Assembly (NCBI GenBank): GCA_934456295.1
Contig: CAKSHB010000074.1
Coordinates: forward strand, 1-5,429
Length of the DNA stretch: 5,429 nt
Direction of reading: 5' to 3'
DNA from: an uncultured Clostridia bacterium
GTDB lineage: Bacteria; Bacillota; Clostridia; UBA1381; UMGS1253
Below the pieces are notes generated by a model. That model was not told where the DNA came from and did not search any database. It saw only the letters and a list, made by a program, of their open reading frames with translations. Numbering within the stretch: position 1 is the first letter of the stretch; every line of letters starts with the position of its first letter. Position numbers and translations under genes: made by a program. Below, piece after piece: positions 1-4,707 of the stretch.

Positions 1-1017
1 ATATACAACCGGGATACGATCAAACTCGATCGCGCTTGGATCAAATTCTAAAAATTTACTAGATCGAATATCCCAACGTGTATTTTTAAGATTAATGATG
101 TAAGGATTAACCTTTAATTCACTCGCCTGAACGTGTGTTTTAATTCTTATGTACGCCAACACTTCGGTTCGCTGTCTTTGTAAGATTCCAGGATATAACT
201 CAATCATTTTGTTTTCAATGATCTTATCGTCAGCCTGGTAATAACCATCCTCATAGACATATAACGTACCGTTTACTTCGATAATATTAAATTCCTGAAT
301 GAGCTGATCACCAAACTCGTTATGGCTAAATCCCGCTTTTTTATCTTCTGCTTTCGCTATTTGTTCGGCGATCACATCGTCAGGCTTAAAAGCTTCGTCT
401 CTACATATTGTAGATATCTCAGTATCAGGTAACGGATCCTCTAATACGTAATCATTTATTACTTCAATTGTTTCACGGATTTCGTCTCGGTTAAATCCTT
501 TTGTCTGTAAGTAAACTATGTAATTAAACAATTCTTGATTACGACCTGATCCCTCGCCCATTTCTTTAAAAGCAAATTTGCCGGACGGCGCAGATACAGA
601 GTATAACCATTTAGGTACTACTTGGATATCATCACTTTTAACTTTTCGGATCCATTCTCTCATTTTTCCGTCTTGTTTTATCTTGACATACGCATTACGC
701 CCTCCGGCTTTACGATCGCAATATATACCGACGGCCAATCGATTTTTTATAAAGTTTTTCGGATTATCTTCGGGTGATTTAAACCAGCAATGAATACCTC
801 GAGTAGTTTTCATAACCTTACATTTAAGGCCCAAACCATCTACGATCTTTAGCATGATCTCCGCGTCTGAGGTCGTATCAAAGTCTAATACAACATATCC
901 TTTAGGAACTACAACCGCTACATTATCGAATACCATAGCCTCAGATTTAGTCTTTGTACCTTTACCGTCTTTAAATTCATGCGTTGGTTTTTTACCGTCT
1001 AATATTATATATTGCAT
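1..1017 (-). CDS. Phage primase-polymerase / D5-type primase-helicase, N-terminal 339 residues (partial, runs off the left edge)
   Basis: The frame is open from an ATG at 1017 to base 1 with no stop, so the C-terminal part lies outside the window. Residues ~1-140 look like an archaeo-eukaryotic primase (PrimPol) domain: motif I is VLDFD (D45, D47), motif II is TTRGIHCWF (H76), and a likely motif III Asp is D101. Residues ~158-209 (GRNQELFNYI... to CRDEAF) match the PriCT-1 helical domain. Residues ~213-339 resemble D5_N, ending in INLKN...IPVVY, the pattern that normally comes just before the SF3 helicase Walker A; that helicase should lie beyond base 1. Such proteins prime and unwind phage DNA at replication initiation. 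Where relatives have NGVLDL this protein reads NTRWDI. The GAGG ribosome binding site sits in the last codons of the upstream gene, which stops 7 nt before. The family is sure; the exact subfamily is less so. Confidence 0.88.
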   Translation of the reverse strand, partial: MQYIILDGKKPTHEFKDGKGTKTKSEAMVFDNVAVVVPKGYVVLDFDTTSDAEIMLKIVDGLGLKCKVMKTTRGIHCWFKSPEDNPKNFIKNRLAVGIYCDRKAGGRNAYVKIKQDGKMREWIRKVKSDDIQVVPKWLYSVSAPSGKFAFKEMGEGSGRNQELFNYIVYLQTKGFNRDEIRETIEVINDYVLEDPLPDTEISTICRDEAFKPDDVIAEQIAKAEDKKAGFSHNEFGDQLIQEFNIIEVNGTLYVYEDGYYQADDKIIENKMIELYPGILQRQRTEVLAYIRIKTHVQASELKVNPYIINLKNTRWDIRSSKFLEFDPSAIEFDRIPVVY

Positions 1018-1024
1018 ATCCTTA

Positions 1025-1576
1025 TTACCTCACTTTTCTATATTCTTCTAGCTCCTTTTTATAAGCTTCTGTATTTACATATCCGCATGATTTCATTTCA
1101 GGACAAAAGCCACGATAAATACATTCTCTAACCATAACAGATGCTAGTACAGGATCTGCTTCTTTTACTCCCGTCTTAACTTCTAACCAGGCCTCCCTAG
1201 TTTCTGATGAAGCTTGGTTACATAATCGTTTACGAGAAATATTTATAAGAGCCTGAGCGTTGGCCTCACATTCATGTGTAATAGGTGTATCTTGTGTACT
1301 CTTATCTCTATTCACACCCGTACGATCTGTACGCTGTGTACTTACATAATGTAAGATTCCTAACCAGTGTCTTACAAAATGCACTGACACCCATGATTTT
1401 AAATTCATCCATTTCCAGGAAAATTTTATTTTTCGAATCGGACTATGTTCCGCAAGTAAAATCTGTTTTTTCCATCGATCCGATGGATATTCACCACTAC
1501 CATTCTTATTAATAGTAGTCCTGGCGGATCCTTTTACACTTAACCAAACGTCATCGTACTCAATCCATTGGATCAT
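1025..1576 (-). CDS. thyX: Divergent flavin-dependent thymidylate synthase (ThyX-like)
   Basis: ThyX enzymes methylate dUMP to dTMP with FAD, NADPH and methylene-tetrahydrofolate. The 183-residue protein keeps the family layout: a GSARTT segment (16-21), AEHSPIRKIKFSW (42-54) matching the 'gHtspfEh..f.f' region, then VRHW with a Ser seven residues further on (R69, H70, W71, S79), matching the RHRx7S signature except that its third residue is Trp. SRKRLC (114-119) with QASSETREAW corresponds to the helix carrying the catalytic/dUMP-binding Arg, and C152...C158PE-MKSCG is like the CPEGKxxCG tail of many ThyX proteins. It is shorter than the usual 210-250 residues, and the Arg normally two residues after the Ser is at +3 (R82). 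The ATG shares one base with the preceding stop (TAATG) and has GGAGG upstream. It could instead be a related pyrimidine-modifying flavoenzyme. Family membership is likely; activity is not established. Confidence 0.72.
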   Translation of the reverse strand: MIQWIEYDDVWLSVKGSARTTINKNGSGEYPSDRWKKQILLAEHSPIRKIKFSWKWMNLKSWVSVHFVRHWLGILHYVSTQRTDRTGVNRDKSTQDTPITHECEANAQALINISRKRLCNQASSETREAWLEVKTGVKEADPVLASVMVRECIYRGFCPEMKSCGYVNTEAYKKELEEYRKVR

Positions 1577-1875
1577 TATAGAACCTCCTTTAAGTGTTCG
1601 ATATACATTAGAGCGTCAATGAGTTCTTCCTCGTAATATTCCAGGCGTTCCTTGATACTCATACCTGTATTATCTTCTAAGATCTGTCCGTAAGTTTTGA
1701 TACCTTTCTCAGTTTGTCGTTTCTGAATCTCTGTAACTCTGTCCCAATATTTCATGTTACGTTTTTCATTTTCAAGTGTGCACGCGTAAGATTTATCAAG
1801 GCTCGGCATCGTACAACCTAATTCTTCATCGTTACAATCACAATTAATACAAGGATTTTTATCTTTTCTTTCCAT
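1576..1875 (-). CDS. Small phage protein with Cys cluster and MazG-like C-terminal helices
   Basis: I chose the Met at 1875 (99 residues) because GGAGG at 1881-1885 lies 5 nt before it; the ATG at 1887 would put that site inside the gene. The N-terminus has C9, C12, C14, C21 and C32, a plausible zinc knuckle. The C-terminal half (about 43-99) is helical, with KGIKTYGQILEDN followed by ERLEYYEEELIDALMYIEHL. This Glu-rich helix with E79, E83, E84 and D87 resembles the MazG/all-alpha NTP pyrophosphohydrolase helix EExxD and is frequent in small phage proteins annotated as MazG-like. If real, it would hydrolyse dNTPs to dNMPs, which would suit a gene directly upstream of ThyX. Only one acidic helix is clear, so catalysis is uncertain and it could be only a structural relative. 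It starts 2 nt after the previous stop and overlaps the ThyX start by one base. Confidence 0.7.
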   Translation of the reverse strand: MERKDKNPCINCDCNDEELGCTMPSLDKSYACTLENEKRNMKYWDRVTEIQKRQTEKGIKTYGQILEDNTGMSIKERLEYYEEELIDALMYIEHLKEVL

Positions 1876-1877
1876 TT

Positions 1878-2081
1878 TTACCTCCATATCTTCCCGGTTT
1901 TCTTATCTTGAAATGTAATACGTCCATCAATTCGAAAACCGGCTAAATCACAAATATAAAAGATTGTAGTAAGTAATTTTTCCAATCTTACTTTATCTTT
2001 TTCTTCTCTAGTTACATTTTCTAACGCCTTAAAGGCTGTCATATCTTTACAACCGGAAGCGTTTAATTTTCTTTTATCCAT
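1878..2081 (-). CDS. Conserved-looking small phage protein, function unknown
   Basis: The chosen start is the ATG at 2081, preceded by AAAGGA (2088-2093) with 6 nt spacing, giving 67 residues. A longer reading from a GTG at 2120 would overlap the HD gene by 8 nt and has no ribosome binding site in its favour. The protein reads MDKRKLNASGCKDMTAFKAL at its start, then a charged helical stretch and a C-terminal TIFYICDLAGFRIDGRITF segment ending in KKTGKIWR. The S-G-C-x-D-x-TA opening and the G-R-I...KTG-K-x-WR ending look like a family common in Firmicute phages, but I cannot name a function. There are two Cys far apart and no membrane segment. Its stop is part of the ribosome binding site of the next gene, so the two are likely translationally coupled. 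Confidence 0.75.
   Translation of the reverse strand: MDKRKLNASGCKDMTAFKALENVTREEKDKVRLEKLLTTIFYICDLAGFRIDGRITFQDKKTGKIWR
1881..1885 (-). promoter_or_regulatory. Ribosome binding site deciding the start at 1875
   Basis: GGAGG with 5 nt to the ATG at 1875. It overlaps the last sense codons of the preceding gene and rules against the upstream ATG at 1887, whose second and third codons it would form. Confidence 0.85.
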
Positions 2082-2087
2082 ATTAAT

Positions 2088-2093
2088 TCCTTT
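2088..2093 (-). promoter_or_regulatory. Ribosome binding site deciding the start at 2081
   Basis: AAAGGA with 6 nt to the ATG at 2081. The longer GTG alternative at 2120 has no comparable site. Confidence 0.75.
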
Positions 2094-2112
2094 CCGGTCG
2101 TCCTCTCGGTTA

Positions 2113-2646
2113 TCACACACCTAATATCTTACTAGCGATCATATCCGCCGTGTGGGTATATAAAACGTTTGGATATTTCTCGATTGCCTTACCATAATAA
2201 TTCCACATTGTAGTATCTTTTTCGTATGCTCCCATATGCCAACGGATACAAGCGATTTCCTCGTCCGTAAGTGTCATATATTTTGAGAACATGATTACGG
2301 ACTTATCGCCGTGACCCGGAAGAATACTATCTACGTTATAAATCCACTCGTCGGAGTACGGCGTTGGGTCCTTAACGTAATTGTCACACTTGCATAAATC
2401 ATGAAACATACCAACAATATAAGGACTCATCGGACGTTTCCATTTAAGATTAAGTTTATTTGTTAAATCCACTAATGATTGAGCGACACAAAGACTATGA
2501 TCAAATAATCCGCCCTCATATGCCCCATGGTATTTAATAGAAGCTGGTGCATCGAAAAATCCTATCTTGTCTAATTCTTTACTAAAAACACTCGTCGATA
2601 CAGGCATAAAATTAATGTATTGCTCAATACGCTTTTCTTTGTTCAT
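2113..2646 (-). CDS. HD-domain phosphohydrolase
   Basis: This 177-residue protein is an HD-superfamily metal-dependent phosphohydrolase. The metal ligands are in the expected order: H50 in YHGAYEGGLFDHS, the H82-D83 doublet in GMFHDLCK, H112 in LPGHGDKS, H137 in IRWHMGAY and D168 in THTADMIASK. The whole protein is essentially the domain, with only about 35 residues in front. Members of this type hydrolyse nucleotides (for example dNMP or dNTP phosphohydrolases) or other phosphoesters; the substrate cannot be read from the sequence. Neighbouring MazG-like and ThyX-like genes make a role in the nucleotide pool the most reasonable inference. The ATG at 2646 lies 4 nt after the previous stop, with GAGG inside the end of that gene. 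The reading frame ends in a tandem TGA-TAA stop. Confidence 0.88.
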   Translation of the reverse strand: MNKEKRIEQYINFMPVSTSVFSKELDKIGFFDAPASIKYHGAYEGGLFDHSLCVAQSLVDLTNKLNLKWKRPMSPYIVGMFHDLCKCDNYVKDPTPYSDEWIYNVDSILPGHGDKSVIMFSKYMTLTDEEIACIRWHMGAYEKDTTMWNYYGKAIEKYPNVLYTHTADMIASKILGV

Positions 2647-2650
2647 ATGA

Positions 2651-2974
2651 TTACACCTCTTTCAATATATCCATATTTTCTGATTCTGTGATAAAGCTTT
2701 CAATTCTTCTTTTTGTATACTTGCTCCATTTTCCAGTCTGAATACCATTCATTCTTTCTTCGAAAGTTCTTTTTCTCATGCCATACTGTTCCGTTGCAAC
2801 TCTATAAAAGTTATAGACAAGATCTTTTTCTGTATCAATAATCATAAAATCATGTGGGTTACTCGTATTATCAAGAATATATTGCATAAAATCTCTGAAT
2901 GTAATAAGACTATTTGTCGTACACCAACATATTGCTTTATCATTTTCCTTTGTTACAAATTTTACCGTCTGCAT
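2651..2974 (-). CDS. Hypothetical protein, function unknown
   Basis: The start at 2974 (107 residues) is preferred because GAGG at 2982-2985 lies 7 nt upstream; the ATG at 2980 is only one base from that site. I do not recognise the family. The N-terminal half (VKFVTKENDKAICWCTT, then DFMIIDTEKDLVYNFY at about 43-58) suggests a small alpha/beta fold with a C-W-C pair at residues 17-19. The C-terminal half is basic and helical (YGMRKRTFEERMNGIQTGKW, then KYTKRRIESFI), which could bind nucleic acid or a partner; that is a guess from composition only. There is no signal peptide or membrane segment. It follows the methyltransferase stub by about 50 nt of apparently non-coding DNA, the longest gap in the window, and it precedes the HD gene by 4 nt. 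Confidence 0.7.
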   Translation of the reverse strand: MQTVKFVTKENDKAICWCTTNSLITFRDFMQYILDNTSNPHDFMIIDTEKDLVYNFYRVATEQYGMRKRTFEERMNGIQTGKWSKYTKRRIESFITESENMDILKEV

Positions 2975-2980
2975 ATTCAT

Positions 2981-2985
2981 TCCTC
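2981..2985 (-). promoter_or_regulatory. Ribosome binding site deciding the start at 2974
   Basis: GAGGA, with GAGG ending 7 nt before the ATG at 2974. The ATG at 2980 begins directly after it and is too close to be used. Confidence 0.75.
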
Positions 2986-3026
2986 ATAAGTTTTAAAACA
3001 TTAATCCATCTAAGTCTGCTTTCGTT
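2986..3026. other. Short gap after the methyltransferase stub
   Basis: This is the only stretch that no intact gene explains. No hairpin or promoter stands out. In one minus-strand frame (offset by one base from the stub) it reads KDHRTKADLDGLMF and then a stop at 2993-2995, which may be the leftover C-terminus of a deleted gene. Confidence 0.4.
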
Positions 3027-3110
3027 CTATGATCCTTTGTTAAATCCTATGTTTTCTAACGCTTTACGAGGTGCTCCAATACCTCCGAACAATTCTAGTA
3101 TTTTTAACAT
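3027..3110 (-). pseudogene. N-terminal stub of a cytosine-5 DNA methyltransferase (27 codons)
   Basis: The ATG at 3110, inside the last codons of the VRR-NUC gene and with GGAGG 10 nt upstream, opens a frame that reads MLKILELFGGIGAPRKAL, then ENIGFNKGS and a TAG stop. This is the start of a C5 DNA methyltransferase: motif I (F-x-G-x-G, here LFGGIGA) that binds S-adenosylmethionine, followed by the first helix. A complete enzyme has more than 250 residues, including the PCQ and ENV motifs, none of which follow. After the stop another frame, offset by one base, reads DLTKDHRTKADLDGLMF and ends in TAA at 2993, looking like a protein C-terminus; both may be the two ends of a deleted gene. Start and ribosome binding site are intact, so the stub may still be translated, but it cannot be an active methyltransferase. 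Confidence 0.72.
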
Positions 3111-3397
3111 CGTTTTAATTCCTCCACTATGTTAATAAATTCGTTTAAGGTATAAGGCGAATAATGTAATCCTCCGGATCTTTCGATCCGCCGTTTATGA
3201 ATCTTTTGATCGTCTTGCATATCGTTAGATCCGACCTTTAATTCAAACGCTACAAAACGACCGTTTATACAAGCTAGGAGATCAGGCTTCCCCTTTCCAG
3301 AAAAGCCGTCTCCGTATAAATTTAAGTGATAGATTCCTTTACTTTTTAGATACTTAATCGCGTTATCCTGTAATTTCGTTTCAGGTTTGATCGCCAT
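3104..3397 (-). CDS. VRR-NUC domain nuclease
   Basis: This 97-residue protein is a stand-alone VRR-NUC domain of the PD-(D/E)xK nuclease superfamily, typical for phages. The visible motif is GKPDLL (P38, D39), a hydrophobic strand with CINGRFVAFELK (E52, K54), then Q64 in DDQKIH, with a supporting E6 near the N-terminus and a RSGG turn at about 73-76. The family includes Holliday-junction resolvase-like and structure-specific endonucleases; in phages the role is probably processing of branched or replicating DNA. The ATG comes directly after the stop of the SSB-like gene (TAAATG) and no good ribosome binding site is visible, so translation probably depends on ribosomes finishing the previous gene. 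Its last codons carry the ribosome binding site and start of the methyltransferase stub. Confidence 0.9.
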   Translation of the reverse strand: MAIKPETKLQDNAIKYLKSKGIYHLNLYGDGFSGKGKPDLLACINGRFVAFELKVGSNDMQDDQKIHKRRIERSGGLHYSPYTLNEFINIVEELKRC

Positions 3398-3859
3398 TTA
3401 TAAATCCAGATCGTCTAGGTCGTCCTCTTCGTCATCTGGTTCATCTGCTTTAGTAGTAGAATCTCCAAAACCACTCGCTGTAGTATAATCATTCAGTCTT
3501 ACACTTGTACCCTCAGTACCAGCTTTTTCACCTTTTTTACGTGTGTAAGTCTCATGTTTAACTGTCGCAGTAATGTAGCACCCTACAATATCCTGTGTGT
3601 CGATCTCATCAACGTTGTAATTGTTCAGGCAAGTGCGAGCAAAGTAAGACCACGCTTTTAATGCACCCTCGTTAAGTTCGCCATTGGATTTAATTAAGGT
3701 AAATCTTTCGATATGTGTTTCTCCCTTAGCTGTCTGTAACTTGACTTCCAATTTACCGAAATCTTCGTATTTCTCGTCATTTACCTCCATGACCTTAAAA
3801 GTAGTAGTTCCCTCAGGAATTAATGTAAATGTGCTTTCTGCTAATTTCATTTTTGCCAT
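3398..3859 (-). CDS. Single-stranded DNA-binding-like protein (DUF669-type)
   Basis: The 153-residue protein has a beta-rich N-terminal domain (about 8-130: TLIPEGTTTFKVMEV, KLEVKLQTAKGE, IVGCYITATVKHETY) and a strongly acidic C-terminal tail (139-153, DEPDDEEDDLDDLDL). An OB-like domain followed by a flexible acidic tail is the layout of phage SSBs and of the DUF669 proteins that sit in their place in Firmicute phage recombination modules; the tail of SSBs recruits partner proteins. The position between a YqaJ-like exonuclease and a nuclease supports this job. I cannot see a classic EcoSSB signature, so the call rests on layout, pattern of strands and context. The start at 3859 has AAGGAG 10 nt upstream; Met4 at 3850 would place it too far away. 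Confidence 0.62.
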   Translation of the reverse strand: MAKMKLAESTFTLIPEGTTTFKVMEVNDEKYEDFGKLEVKLQTAKGETHIERFTLIKSNGELNEGALKAWSYFARTCLNNYNVDEIDTQDIVGCYITATVKHETYTRKKGEKAGTEGTSVRLNDYTTASGFGDSTTKADEPDDEEDDLDDLDL

Positions 3860-3863
3860 ATTC

Positions 3864-4037
3864 TTAGTTCTCCTTTTTGATTCTATTTATTTTTAACAGG
3901 CACTTAGGATTCACAGTCTTTTTCGTAATGTCAATACCTCTATCTTTCTTCGGTAAAGCTTTACAATAACTACGAAAAGATACATATCCAACGCCCTTGG
4001 TTACACAATGTTTACAGTCTCTACATAACAACATCAT
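3864..4037 (-). CDS. Small Cys-rich putative zinc-binding protein (57 residues)
   Basis: This short frame fills the space between the frameshifted gene and the SSB-like gene. It reads MMLLCRDCKHCVTKG at its start, with C5, C8 and C11, then C25 (SYCKAL) and C46 (NPKCLLK), and ends in a basic tail KINRIKKEN. The CxxCxxC cluster with one or two later Cys is common in small phage proteins thought to bind zinc; no function is known to me. AAGGAG at 4042-4047 lies 4 nt before Met1 (4037) and 7 nt before Met2 (4034), so the real start may be Met2. The stop is 4 nt from the next ATG, and the gene end carries that gene's ribosome binding site. Placement and coupling support it as a real gene despite its size. 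Confidence 0.75.
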   Translation of the reverse strand: MMLLCRDCKHCVTKGVGYVSFRSYCKALPKKDRGIDITKKTVNPKCLLKINRIKKEN

Positions 4038-4041
4038 TGAT

Positions 4042-4047
4042 CTCCTT
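4042..4047 (-). promoter_or_regulatory. Ribosome binding site of the small Cys-rich gene
   Basis: AAGGAG lies 4 nt before the ATG at 4037 and 7 nt before the ATG at 4034, and it overlaps the stop codon of the frameshifted gene. The site supports the small frame as a translated gene. Confidence 0.75.
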
Positions 4048-4500
4048 AATATACGCTTTCAATAAATCCGACGACTTCCTCACCTGAGTAATTTAATACG
4101 AGTAAGTATTGTGTGCTCTTATCGCTCTCTTCAATTTCAACCTGACCTAAGTTAGTATCAGATTTTTCAAGTAGTCCAAAATCACAGTTATTAATACCAA
4201 TTTCGATATGATCACCGAACATATTTTCTCCTGTAAATACGCGAATAATATCACTTGCTTTACCGTCAGCATGATCCAAACCGCTTTTGTCAGTTCGACT
4301 TTATCATCTGTATCAGCTTCAATTAATGTTTCTACAAGGAGTTCAACGCGTTCTGGTACTTCTCCAACACCGAGCAAGTTAACGATTCCCTGAGGTACTT
4401 TCATACCTACACCAGCGCAGATAAGCCAACGATCCCCGTTATCTCTTGTATAAATCTGTCCGTGTGTTCCTGTCTGTTTTAAAAACTTTTCAAATTTCAT
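4046..4500 (-). CDS. Protein of unknown function, interrupted by a -1 frameshift near 4285
   Basis: From the ATG at 4500 (GGAGG 7 nt upstream) the first frame gives 72 sensible residues, MKFEKFLKQTGTHGQI to DDKVELTK, then turns into an unlikely hydrophobic tail ending at 4147. A second frame, with no ribosome binding site and only a TTG near 4279, continues from the same point with SGLDHADGKASDIIRVF and ends GEEVVGFIESVY at 4046. Joining them at the AAAA run (4285-4288) gives 151 residues with smooth acidic/polar composition. I do not recognise the family. The N-terminal part has a basic start, a GDRWLICAGVGMKVPQGIV segment (22-40) and an acidic region at 56-67; the C-terminal part is rich in Asp/Glu and beta-like. 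The break is either a real mutation, a sequence error or programmed frameshifting. The next gene's ribosome binding site overlaps the second frame's stop, so full-length translation fits the layout. Confidence 0.68.
4250..4288 (-). other. Candidate -1 slip site with downstream hairpin
   Basis: On the coding strand the codons ACA-AAA-GCG contain an AAAA run (4285-4288) where a lysyl-tRNA on AAA could move back one base and pair perfectly with AAA again. Nine bases later comes a possible hairpin: ATCATGCT (4268-4275) pairs with AGCA (4256-4259) and TGAT (4250-4253) with a 2-nt bulge and an 8-nt loop. The spacing suits a -1 stimulator, but the stem is weak, and a full X-XXY-YYZ heptamer is missing. 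A plain one-base indel in the A run is at least as likely. Confidence 0.3.
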
Positions 4501-4512
4501 AGTTAAACCTCC

Positions 4513-4707
4513 CTAAAACATATCTTTAAAATATTTAATCTTGCGTTTATTGGTTCTATTGCAACTTACAATTATACTTACTACGATTAATACGTATAAC
4601 GCTAAACCTATAATTTCCGGTAACAGCACCAACCACCAGGACCATTCGATCTTTCCTAACAGCTTCATAGTTACAAAAATAATCGTTAAAATTTCACTGA
4701 TCCCCAT
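4513..4707 (-). CDS. Small phage membrane protein with WSWW motif
   Basis: This 64-residue protein begins MGISEILTIIFVTMKLLGKI (one hydrophobic helix, about 4-18), then I-E-WSWW (W22-W25), a second long hydrophobic segment at about 26-48 (LVLLPEIIGLALYVLIVVS...), and a basic tail NRTNKRKIKYFK (50-61). Short proteins with this helix-I-x-WSWWW-V-L-x-P-helix layout are very frequent in phage early regions, sometimes labelled 'transmembrane Fragile-X-F protein'; their role is unknown. By the positive-inside rule the tail probably faces the cytoplasm. Its ATG overlaps the exonuclease stop by one base (TAATG), with GGAGG 7 nt upstream, which means translational coupling. It ends in TAG, whose bases precede the GGAGG of the next gene. 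Confidence 0.85.
   Translation of the reverse strand: MGISEILTIIFVTMKLLGKIEWSWWLVLLPEIIGLALYVLIVVSIIVSCNRTNKRKIKYFKDMF

Noticed and set aside
578..1051. Plus-strand open frames at 578-793 and 854-1051
   Set aside because: They lie antisense to the primase, have no ribosome binding site and give compositionally odd proteins.
1285..1512. Plus-strand open frame of 75 codons
   Set aside because: It is entirely antisense to the ThyX-like gene, and no start signal is visible.
2082..2120. GTG start extending the 67-residue gene by 13 codons
   Set aside because: It overlaps the HD gene and lacks a Shine-Dalgarno site, whereas AAAGGA is well placed for the ATG at 2081.
3027..3029. TAG read as an amino acid (stop recoding) to extend the methyltransferase stub
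   Set aside because: Reading through does not give methyltransferase-like sequence, and TAG ends the membrane protein gene at a sensible place.
2914..3135. Plus-strand open frame of 73 codons across the gap
   Set aside because: It spans three minus-strand genes and the stub, with Leu/Ser/Pro-rich shadow composition and no ribosome binding site.
3175..3190. Perfect 6-bp hairpin CGGATC-TTTC-GATCCG
   Set aside because: It lies in the middle of the VRR-NUC gene without a T-run; it is probably chance from two GATC sites, not a terminator.
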